The position numbers were made by a program, and so were the translations under genes. Below are positions 20,451-27,396 of a stretch of 64,000 nucleotides of DNA, one piece after another. Source of the stretch: CAZUDO01 sp964618895 (lineage in GTDB: Bacteria > Desulfobacterota > Binatia > DP-6); assembly GCA_964618895.1 (NCBI GenBank), contig CAZUDO010000031.1, positions 62,001-126,000 on the forward strand, read 5' to 3'. A model generated the notes under the pieces. It worked only from the letters and a program-made list of their open reading frames with translations. It did not search any database and was not told where the DNA came from. Every line of letters begins with the position of its first letter. Position 1 is the stretch's first letter.

Positions 20451-21311
20451 TCAAGTGCGGGAGGCTGCCGCGATCCGGAGGCGTTCTACGAGGCGATCCA
20501 GTTCGCCGTCGGAGTAGAACTGGATCTCGATCGCGCCTCCCCGTGCCCGCCGAGTGATCTGGACGCGGGTTCCGAGTCCTCGCGTGAGTTCCTCGGCGAC
20601 CCCGCGCACATGGAGATCAGCGGCTCCCCCACCGGCCCGACGCGGCGGCCGGGCTCGCCGGGCGGCGGCGCGGCGCTCCGCCTCGCTCTTCGGAACCTGT
20701 TCGGTCACGATCTCGCGCGCGAATGCCACCTGCGCGTCCCGTCCCTCGACCGTCAGCACGGCCCGTGCATGTCCCGCCGACAGCTTTCCGCTCTCGACCT
20801 GAGCCTTGACCGCTTCCGGCAGCGCCAGCAGCCGGAGCGCGTTCGTGATCGCTGGCCGACTCTTCCCGACCCGCGAGGCGAGCTCGTCGTGCGTGAGCTC
20901 GTGGCGCTCGAGGAGTTGTTGATAGGCCTCAGCTTCCTCGAGCGGCGTCAGGTTCTCTCGTAGGAGATTCTCGATCAGAGCCAGCTCAAGGCGCTCTTCG
21001 GCAGGCGCGTCACGGACGATCACCGGCACGGTAGGGATCCCGGCGCGCCTTGCAGCGCGCAGGCGACGTTCGCCCGCGATCAGCTCGTACCGGCCGGCAA
21101 CCCGGCGGACCAGCAACGGCTGCAGCAACCCGCGCCGCGCGATCGAGTCGGCGAGCGTCGTCAAGGCCTCCTCGTCGAAGTGTCGCCGAGGCTGGTCGGG
21201 GTTGGGCACGATCTCGTCGATGCCGACAGCCTGTTGGTGCAGGGCCTCCCCGGGGGATCGTTGCCCCGGGAAGAGCGCGTCGAGTCCCTTTCCCAGCGCC
21301 TTCCGCATCAT
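20451..21311 (-). CDS. parB: Chromosome partitioning protein ParB (parS-binding CTPase clamp)
   Basis: 286 residues. The order is: N-terminal RKALGKGLDALFP; CTP-binding core with GERRLRAARRAGI and ENLLRENLTPLEEAEAYQQL; HTH with LASRVGKSRPAITNALRLLALP; Lys/Arg-rich linker; C-terminal dimerisation domain (VAEELTRGLGTRVQI). It binds parS, spreads as a CTP-dependent clamp, and works with ParA. It is 25 nt after parA, and a parS-like palindrome lies 2 kb upstream in jag. Confidence 0.96.
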   Translation of the reverse strand: MMRKALGKGLDALFPGQRSPGEALHQQAVGIDEIVPNPDQPRRHFDEEALTTLADSIARRGLLQPLLVRRVAGRYELIAGERRLRAARRAGIPTVPVIVRDAPAEERLELALIENLLRENLTPLEEAEAYQQLLERHELTHDELASRVGKSRPAITNALRLLALPEAVKAQVESGKLSAGHARAVLTVEGRDAQVAFAREIVTEQVPKSEAERRAAARRARPPRRAGGGAADLHVRGVAEELTRGLGTRVQITRRARGGAIEIQFYSDGELDRLVERLRIAAASRT

Positions 21312-21336
21312 CCTCCCTTTACGAGCGCTTTCTTTC

Positions 21337-22140
21337 TTATTCTACCGGCACCGCGTCCGGAGTCGTGGCGTGGACCTGGCTCGGCGGCGGCGCCAGCTCT
21401 CGGGCGACGGTCCGGTACGCGATCGCCCCGCGCGACGCGGCATCGTACAGGAGCACCGGCATGCCATGACTCGGGCTCTCCGAGATGCGCACGTTGCGGG
21501 GAATCACGGCGCGAAACACCTGCTCGCCGAAGTGGGCGCGCACTTCCTCCTCCACCTGTCGGGCGAGGGTGTTGCGTCCGTCGTACATCGTCAGCAGCAG
21601 ACCTTCGATCGCCAGGTCCGGGTTCAGGGTGTCGCGCACACGACTGATCGTGTCGAGCAGCGCCGTCAGGCCCTCGAGCGCATAGAACTCGCACTGGAGC
21701 GGGATAAGCACCCTATCGGCGGCACGGAGCCCATTGATAGTGAGCAGACTGAGGGACGGAGGGCAATCGATGACGATGAAGTCATGTTGACCCCGCACGC
21801 CGAGCAACGCGTCGTGTAGACGATGTTCGCGCCGGGGCAGGGTGACCAATTCGATGTCCGCGCCGACGAGATCCCGGGTTGCCGCGATCATCGTGAGCCC
21901 GTCGATGGCCGTTTGACGCCGAACGTCGGCCGCAGCCCGAGCGCCGAGCAGGAGGTCGTAGACCGTCCCATCCTCAGCCTGCGGCCGGACTCCGACACCC
22001 GTGCTGGCACTGCCTTGGGGGTCCAAGTCGACCAGAAGGACTCGGTGTCCGTCCAGCGCAAGCGCCGCGGCCAGATTGACCGCGGTGGTGGTCTTGCCGA
22101 CGCCGCCCTTCTGGTTTGCTACCGCGATCACCCTCCCCAT
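21337..22140 (-). CDS. parA: Chromosome partitioning ATPase ParA (Soj)
   Basis: 267 residues from the ATG giving MGRVIAVANQKGGVGKTTTA; open frame upstream is not conserved. Deviant Walker A KGGVGKTTTAVNLA (residues 10-23), VLLVDLDPQGSAS, and Walker B-like DFIVIDCPPSLSLLT. It binds DNA non-specifically and moves ParB-parS complexes during segregation. Operon: jag-rsmG-parA-parB-bactofilin. Confidence 0.97.
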   Translation of the reverse strand: MGRVIAVANQKGGVGKTTTAVNLAAALALDGHRVLLVDLDPQGSASTGVGVRPQAEDGTVYDLLLGARAAADVRRQTAIDGLTMIAATRDLVGADIELVTLPRREHRLHDALLGVRGQHDFIVIDCPPSLSLLTINGLRAADRVLIPLQCEFYALEGLTALLDTISRVRDTLNPDLAIEGLLLTMYDGRNTLARQVEEEVRAHFGEQVFRAVIPRNVRISESPSHGMPVLLYDAASRGAIAYRTVARELAPPPSQVHATTPDAVPVE

Positions 22141-22218
22141 GGCCCATCTCCAGCGCCGAAGGAAACCCTCGACGGACCTCCCCAACGCCACACCCGGCGT
22201 GTAGCACAGCCGGCCTGG

Positions 22219-22875
22219 CTAGGAAACTGCCCGCGCGCTCTTGAACAGGAACAGTGTCCGGGGCGCCCGTTTAGCGATCTCGTAGTCGTAGCGACCGACG
22301 AGACCTAGGCCGGTGCGTTCGGCCGCCCGGCCTGCAGCGCTAGCGGCCTGGGGCGTCTGCATCGCGATCGCGACCGCGTCTGTCGCCAGCAACGGTTTGG
22401 CGAGGTCAAGGAAAACATCCACTCGAAGCCCCCGCGCGATCACTACTGAGGCCCGCCCGGCTAGCGCTGCGTCTCTGGTCGCATCCACGGCCGACGCGTG
22501 CAGCGCTGCCGCCCGTGGCAACGGGATGGTGCGTACCGCCTCACGCAGGAAGCTTGCTGCCCGACGGCGCGAATCCAGCAGCACGAGATCGAGGTCGGGG
22601 CGGACACATCCGAGAACGATTCCCGGGAAACCACCACCACTCCCGATGTCCACGATCAGTCCGTTCTGCGGGAGATGCCGGACGGGGGCCAGCGAGTCAC
22701 CCCCATGCTTGCGAACTACCAGGTCTTGTTGGCGTTCTCCTGTCAGGCGGATGCGAGGGTTCCAGGTTGAGAGCAGGCCGAAGAACCTGGCGAGCCGCTG
22801 CAGAGCGGCGTCATCGAGCCCGACTCCGAAGGCGGTTGCCTGCGCCGTGAGGAACGCTCTCTGCTCCGGGGTCAT
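22219..22875 (-). CDS. rsmG: 16S rRNA (guanine527-N7)-methyltransferase RsmG
   Basis: 218 residues, normal size. SAM site LIVDIGSGGGFPGIVLG (about 72-88), LLDSRRRAASFLREAVRT, and a C-terminal end LFLFKSARAVS. It methylates G527 in 16S rRNA; loss gives low-level streptomycin resistance in other bacteria. It sits between jag and parA as in many genomes, but mnmE and mnmG, often found here, are not present. Confidence 0.95.
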   Translation of the reverse strand: MTPEQRAFLTAQATAFGVGLDDAALQRLARFFGLLSTWNPRIRLTGERQQDLVVRKHGGDSLAPVRHLPQNGLIVDIGSGGGFPGIVLGCVRPDLDLVLLDSRRRAASFLREAVRTIPLPRAAALHASAVDATRDAALAGRASVVIARGLRVDVFLDLAKPLLATDAVAIAMQTPQAASAAGRAAERTGLGLVGRYDYEIAKRAPRTLFLFKSARAVS

Positions 22876-22884
22876 CCCGAGCGA

Positions 22885-23640
22885 TCAGCGGTCCCGGGAC
22901 GGTGCGCGCCGGCGGCGAGGGTCTGTCGTTACCGGGAGGATCAGGAGCCGCTTGTAATAGTCACCCCCCTCGCTGCGCGTATCGACCTGGGGATATTCCC
23001 GCAGCGCCAGATGCACTATCCGTCGGTCTTCCGGACGCATGGAGTTGACTCTGACCACTGTCGCGTTCTTTTTCGCTCGATCTGCCGATCGCCGCGCAAG
23101 CGTTTGCAGATACTCGACGCGTCTGGCGCGATACCCCTCCACGTCCGGGATGACGCGAGGCGCGTCCTGGTCGCCCCTGAACAGCATCCGGTTCAGCACG
23201 TACTCGACCGCATCCATCGTCTGTCCCCGCCGGCCAGTGAGGAGCCCACTCACCTCCCCGGTGACCTCGAGCCTCAGAGTCGCGTCATCGGATTCCCCTG
23301 GGGTCTTGCGGACAGTCGCCTCGATCCCCATACGATCAAGCAGCTCACGAGGAACCTCAGCCCCCCACCCCACAACCGGATACAACGGACCCTCTTGCAC
23401 CGCAGCCCCAGGTGTTTCCCGGGAAACAACGGGTTGAGCAACATCTCCCTTGGGGGATCGCCTCTCCGATGGCGTTGCCAGCGTAGCGCGGACGCGCGCC
23501 CTCCTTCGCCCGATACCGAAGAGCCCCGGAGACGGCCTTCCGAGAATCTCGCTGTGAACCTCGCTGCGGCCGACCTGCAGTTCCCCCAGAGCGGCGTTGA
23601 TGGCCTCGTCGATGTCGCCTTCGACCTCTACGGTGGGCAT
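22885..23640 (-). CDS. jag: RNA-binding protein Jag/KhpB
   Basis: 251 residues. Jag_N domain (about 1-50, VHSEILGRPSPGLFGIGRRR), a variable linker, a KH domain (about 115-165, LEVTGEVSGLLTGRRGQTMD), and an R3H domain (about 175-240, VNSMRPEDRRIVHLALREYP, YYKRLLILP). It binds RNA and influences cell envelope growth. It follows yidC by 12 nt. The linker codes VVSRETPG through a parS-like palindrome. Confidence 0.95.
   Translation of the reverse strand: MPTVEVEGDIDEAINAALGELQVGRSEVHSEILGRPSPGLFGIGRRRARVRATLATPSERRSPKGDVAQPVVSRETPGAAVQEGPLYPVVGWGAEVPRELLDRMGIEATVRKTPGESDDATLRLEVTGEVSGLLTGRRGQTMDAVEYVLNRMLFRGDQDAPRVIPDVEGYRARRVEYLQTLARRSADRAKKNATVVRVNSMRPEDRRIVHLALREYPQVDTRSEGGDYYKRLLILPVTTDPRRRRAPSRDR
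23413..23428. promoter_or_regulatory. Probable parS centromere site inside jag
   Basis: TGTTTCCCGGGAAACA: a perfect 16-bp palindrome that matches the parS consensus (TGTTTCACGTGAAACA) in all positions except the central ACGT, which is CCGG. It lies about 2.1 kb from the parB start, the usual distance for bacterial parS. The encoded VSRET string is what parS typically gives in coding DNA. Confidence 0.8.
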
Positions 23641-23652
23641 GCCGGGGCTCGG

Positions 23653-25206
23653 TCAGGTGCTGCTGCGGAGCATCAGATACTGCTGGCCGATGCTGAGCAC
23701 GTTGTTGACCAGCCAATACAGGACGAGGCCGGCGGGGAAGTTGATGAACATGAACGTAAACACAACGGGCATGATCATCATCATCCGCTGCTGAGTCGGA
23801 TCCCCTTGCTGCGGCGTGAGCCACTGCTGAACGAACATGGTGGCACCCATGAGCAGTGTCAGAACCGGGATGCCGAAACCTACTACCATCAGCCGGTCGG
23901 GCGCTGACAGGTCGTTGATCCACAACATAAACGGGGCATGACGCAGCTCGATCGCGTGGATGAGCGCGTTGTACAGTCCGACGAAGATTGGGAGCTGGAG
24001 TACCATCGGAAGGCACCCTGAAAGCGGGTTCACTCGGTGGCGGCGATAGAGCTCCATCATCTCCTTCTGAAGCGCCGCTTGGTCGTCCTTGAAGCGCTCG
24101 CGCAGCTTGACCATCTGTGGCTGAAGTTTCTGCATTTCCCGCATGTTACGGAACGTAGCCTGAGTCAGCGGGACGGTTGCCAGCTTGACCAATGTGGTGA
24201 GCACGATGATCGCGACGCCGTAGTTCCCGGTGATCATGTGCAGTACCCGCAGGGCATGCAACAGGGGGATAGCGACGAACCAGAAGTAGCCGAAGTCCAA
24301 CGCTCGCTCGAGGCCGTGGCCTGCCGGCACCAGGTCCTCGCGCTCCTTCGGGCCCGCATACACGCTGAACTCCGCTCGCCCCTCCACAGCCGGAACCTCG
24401 ACGGTCATCACGGGGACGCCCTGGCTGCTTCGCGCCACCGCCATGGCGCTGCCCTCTTTGGGCATAGCGGCAACGAGAAAGTACTGCGTAGCGAATCCGC
24501 CCCACGCGGTCAGGGGATACGCGGTTGGCTTCTCGGCGGTGAGCAGCGCTTTCGCCTCTTGTTCGGAGACCTTCCGGTCGTGCAGGACGATCGCAGAGGT
24601 GGGGCCCTGACTACCGGGATCCTCGTGAGCGAGTGGGGTGAGCACGAGCGCGACACTTGTAGCGCCTGCGGAGATCGTCGACGCCACATCGAATACGTAG
24701 CCCGTGCCCCTGAACTGGAATCGCTTCTCGATAGTTCGCCCATCAGCCAGCTGCCCGACGAGGATGACCTCTTCATGCTGGTCACCCCGGACGGAGAGCT
24801 CGGTCCGGTCGCTGCGGTACGCGACCGCTGCGTCACCGGCCTCGCCTATCTGCAGTGTCACGGGCAATACCGGCGCTGATAAAACAATATTGAGTAACGG
24901 ACTGTCCGCGGCGACAGTGCTGCGATACGCTTTCAGCTTGAGGCTCTGAAGTCGCCCGCCGGCCAGCGCAATGGTTCCCCTGAAGGCGTCGGTTTCGACT
25001 TCGACCACGCCCGCACCATCCGTCGGAGCCCCCAGGGTGGCGCCAGCTCCGCCCGCGTCGGGGCCAGGCGGCGGCGGGATAGTGGTGGATGACGGTGCAC
25101 TCTCGAGCCCCGGCGGGGGTTGATACCTCTTCAGGACGAATTCCTGGTACAGCACCAGAAGCCCCAGCGAGAGCGCGAATGCCAAGAGAAGCCGCCGTTG
25201 GTCCAT
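23653..25206 (-). CDS. yidC: Membrane protein insertase YidC (Gram-negative type)
   Basis: 517 residues. Starts MDQRRLLLAFALSLGLLVLYQEF (first membrane helix), then a large periplasmic P1 domain (about 60-300), then the conserved five-helix insertase core (about 320-510: YGVAIIVLTTLVKLATVPLTQ, MRMMLQKLQ-like cytoplasmic hairpin, GCLPMVLQLPIFVGLYNALI, and a last helix near PAGLVLYWLVNNVLSIGQQY). The long periplasmic domain indicates a diderm cell. It inserts F0 subunits a and c among others. Confidence 0.97.
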   Translation of the reverse strand: MDQRRLLLAFALSLGLLVLYQEFVLKRYQPPPGLESAPSSTTIPPPPGPDAGGAGATLGAPTDGAGVVEVETDAFRGTIALAGGRLQSLKLKAYRSTVAADSPLLNIVLSAPVLPVTLQIGEAGDAAVAYRSDRTELSVRGDQHEEVILVGQLADGRTIEKRFQFRGTGYVFDVASTISAGATSVALVLTPLAHEDPGSQGPTSAIVLHDRKVSEQEAKALLTAEKPTAYPLTAWGGFATQYFLVAAMPKEGSAMAVARSSQGVPVMTVEVPAVEGRAEFSVYAGPKEREDLVPAGHGLERALDFGYFWFVAIPLLHALRVLHMITGNYGVAIIVLTTLVKLATVPLTQATFRNMREMQKLQPQMVKLRERFKDDQAALQKEMMELYRRHRVNPLSGCLPMVLQLPIFVGLYNALIHAIELRHAPFMLWINDLSAPDRLMVVGFGIPVLTLLMGATMFVQQWLTPQQGDPTQQRMMMIMPVVFTFMFINFPAGLVLYWLVNNVLSIGQQYLMLRSST

Positions 25207-25210
25207 GTCC

Positions 25211-25510
25211 TCACGCTTCCCGCGGCGGTACGGGATCGTAGCCTCCCGGATGCCAGGGATGGCACCGGGCCAGTCGTCGAGCCGCGAGGCTCACCCCCCG
25301 GTGAGTTCCGTGCATCTCCAGCGCGCTACGCGCGAACGCTGAACAACTCGGGAAGAAGCGGCACGACCGCGGAAGCACGGGTGCCAGCACGGCCTGATAC
25401 GCTTCGAGCAACACGATCAGACCCTGAGCCAGCGGGTCGGGCCGCCCGGGAACGTCAGTGCCTCTGAGGGTTCTGGAGCGAGACCCTGAATTCCGAGGCC
25501 GCTTGGGCAT
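25211..25510 (-). CDS. yidD: Membrane protein insertion efficiency factor YidD
   Basis: Up to 99 residues. Core motif LPRSCRFFPSCSAFARSALE and a final GGYDPVPP, characteristic of YidD. The ATG start at 25510 lies inside rnpA (56-nt overlap) and adds about 28 residues not typical of the family; the conserved part begins near LAQGLIVLLEAYQAVLAPVL, so translation may begin later at a GTG or TTG. It lies between rnpA and yidC, the standard order. Confidence 0.88.
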   Translation of the reverse strand: MPKRPRNSGSRSRTLRGTDVPGRPDPLAQGLIVLLEAYQAVLAPVLPRSCRFFPSCSAFARSALEMHGTHRGVSLAARRLARCHPWHPGGYDPVPPREA

Positions 25511-25805
25511 ACGTCAGCTTGCTGGCGCCTGGTTTGGCGATCACGACGAGGTCAACAGGTGGCTGAATAGTGGATCGAACATCGCGAAATATCTCGCGGA
25601 CGAGCCGTTTGACACGGTTACGTTCCACCGCGTTCCCGACCCGCTTGCTCGCCGTGACACCCAGCCTGGCGATGGGTCCCGCCGCTGGGTGTTTGATTAT
25701 GACCAAGTGCGCCGTGTGGCGCCGCGTTCCGATCCTTTGCAGGCGCAGAAATTCGCGCCGCCGCCGAATACGGGCGCTCCTAGGATAGGTACGCGCGCCC
25801 GCCAC
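25455..25805 (-). CDS. rnpA: Ribonuclease P protein component
   Basis: 116 residues, basic. The family signature is ASKRVGNAVERNRVKRLVRE (about 53-72), followed by DLVVIAKPGASKL. It is the protein cofactor of RNase P, which trims tRNA 5' ends. The GTG start lies 4 nt after the rpmH stop. Confidence 0.95.
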   Translation of the reverse strand: MAGARTYPRSARIRRRREFLRLQRIGTRRHTAHLVIIKHPAAGPIARLGVTASKRVGNAVERNRVKRLVREIFRDVRSTIQPPVDLVVIAKPGASKLTYAQAASEFRVSLQNPQRH

Positions 25806-25809
25806 CGCG

Positions 25810-25968
25810 CTACCCCGGCTGCTTTGGCGGAATGCTTACGCTGAGCCGGCGGCGGCCCTTGGCACGGCGCCGCTTGAGCACCTGGCGTCCGCCGGGCGTA
25901 GCCATACGAGCGCGAAAACCATGCGTCCGCTTTCGACGCCTGTTACTGGGCTGGTAGGTTCTCTTCAT
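25810..25968 (-). CDS. rpmH: 50S ribosomal protein L34
   Basis: 52 residues: MKRTYQPSNRRRKRTHGFRA, then a second basic block (MATPGGRQVLKRRRAKGRRR) and a short tail SVSIPPKQPG, slightly longer than the usual 44-47. Standard first gene of the rpmH-rnpA-yidD-yidC-jag block. Confidence 0.97.
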   Translation of the reverse strand: MKRTYQPSNRRRKRTHGFRARMATPGGRQVLKRRRAKGRRRLSVSIPPKQPG

Positions 25969-25997
25969 GAGTCATCCGCCACATTGCCAAACGATGG

Positions 25998-26026
25998 ATA
26001 GGACCACACGAGACTCAGCTTGTCAA
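25998..26026 (-). promoter_or_regulatory. Candidate rpmH promoter
   Basis: Minus strand TTGACA (26026-26021), a 17-nt spacer, then TCCTAT (26003-25998), about 30 nt ahead of the rpmH start. The -35 is perfect, the -10 weak. Ribosomal and rnpA transcription normally starts here. Confidence 0.45.
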
Positions 26027-26286
26027 TTTCCGGGGGCCTCTGCCGGGGCTGCAGGCGCGGACACCGCGCCCGCCTGCTTGCCTGGATAGTCACGCGCGAA
26101 GTGCTCGGCGCATCGGCCCCGACCTACCATCCGCTTGTGGCAGCTCTCTACGCGACAGGTCTTGAAACGAGCCTTCGGCAGCTCTCCGCGCTTCCACTTC
26201 GCGTAGTGCCTGCCACAGTAGCCCTTGCCCCCGACGGCTGGCTGACTACAGCCTTCGTGACGGCAGGACGCACTTGATCTTGCCAT
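26023..26286 (-). CDS. Small Cys/His-rich protein, two zinc-finger-like repeats
   Basis: 87 residues with two related motifs: C-RHEG-C...GYCGRHYAKWKRGELP (8-37) and C-RVES-C...GRCAEHFARDYPG (43-68). Each supplies Cys-x4-Cys and Cys-x2-His, so each can hold one zinc. The tail is Ala/Pro-rich. Function unknown; similar small proteins occur in deltaproteobacteria. It lies between gpsA and rpmH. Confidence 0.75.
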   Translation of the reverse strand: MARSSASCRHEGCSQPAVGGKGYCGRHYAKWKRGELPKARFKTCRVESCHKRMVGRGRCAEHFARDYPGKQAGAVSAPAAPAEAPGN

Positions 26287-26310
26287 GCATCATCTCCGTT
26301 CCCTGACTCC

Positions 26311-27318
26311 TCAGTCGGTTTCTCGTTTGAGCTCGCGGCTCATGAGGTCCACCACGGCTTGGTGTGGGGCTTTTCCTTCGTACAACAGCAGGTACATCTG
26401 CTCGGTGATGGGCATCCCGACGCCCACGCTGCGGGCGAGATCGTGCACCGCCCGCGTGTTGGGTACGCCTTCCGCTACTTCTCGCATACTCGCGACGATG
26501 TCCGCTAGCCGCTCGCCTCGTCCGAGGCGCAGGCCGACCGTCCGGTTGCGCGACATGTCTCCCGTGCACGTGAGCACGAGGTCGCCGAGGCCGGACAATC
26601 CTGCGAGCGTCTGACGCTCTGCACCCAGTCGGACCGCCAGCCTGGTGATTTCCGCCAGCCCGCGGGTAATGAGTGCCGCACGGCTGTTGTTACCAAACCC
26701 GAGGCCGTCGCTCACCCCAGCGCCGAGCGCGATCACGTTCTTCACGGCGCCGCCGACTTCCACCCCGATCACGTCCGTCGACGTGTATACACGCAGAGTC
26801 GGCCCATTGAAGAGCCTCTGGATCGTCTCCGCGACGCTGGGGTCGTGGGCGGCGGCGGTCACCGCGGTCGGCATCCCGAGGGCAACCTCCCGCGCGAAGC
26901 TCGGCCCGGATAACGTGCCCACACGCGCCGCATGCTCCGGCCCCAAGACCTCCTCCAAGATGGCGGTCATCGTTTTCCGTGTTTCCTGCTCTACCCCCTT
27001 GACTGCACTCACGACGACGGGCGCCCCGGACAACAACGGACGGACCGACTCGGCCAAGCCACGCACGCCGGTCGAGGGACACACGAAGATCGCGGCGGCG
27101 CATCCTTCAAGCGCCTCGGCGAGCCCGGCGGTCGGTCTCAGGTTCTCGGGCAGGCGAACCCCCGGAAGGTAGGCAGCGTTCTCGTTCGACTTCGCGAGCG
27201 TCTCGACCAGGGCCGGGTCACGCGCCCACATGCGCACCTCGTGACCGAGGCGCGCCAGGTGCACTGCGAGCGCCGTGCCCCAGCTGCCACCGCCGAGTAC
27301 CGTGACGGGCGACGCCAT
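26311..27318 (-). CDS. gpsA: NAD(P)-dependent glycerol-3-phosphate dehydrogenase
   Basis: 335 residues from ATG 27318; a GTG at 27342 with an AAGGG upstream is an alternative start. NAD site VTVLGGGSWGTALAVHLARL, AVKGVE, GPSFAREVALGMPTAVT and the substrate region GGAVKNVIALGAGVSDGLGF. It makes sn-glycerol-3-phosphate for phospholipid synthesis. It follows gyrA by about 80 nt. Confidence 0.95.
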   Translation of the reverse strand: MASPVTVLGGGSWGTALAVHLARLGHEVRMWARDPALVETLAKSNENAAYLPGVRLPENLRPTAGLAEALEGCAAAIFVCPSTGVRGLAESVRPLLSGAPVVVSAVKGVEQETRKTMTAILEEVLGPEHAARVGTLSGPSFAREVALGMPTAVTAAAHDPSVAETIQRLFNGPTLRVYTSTDVIGVEVGGAVKNVIALGAGVSDGLGFGNNSRAALITRGLAEITRLAVRLGAERQTLAGLSGLGDLVLTCTGDMSRNRTVGLRLGRGERLADIVASMREVAEGVPNTRAVHDLARSVGVGMPITEQMYLLLYEGKAPHQAVVDLMSRELKRETD

Positions 27319-27396
27319 AGCCGGAGTGGCTGAAGCTCGCACGATCCCTTCGGACGCACAAGGGAAGTCGATCGGTTTGTCGTCGAACCGGGGGTA

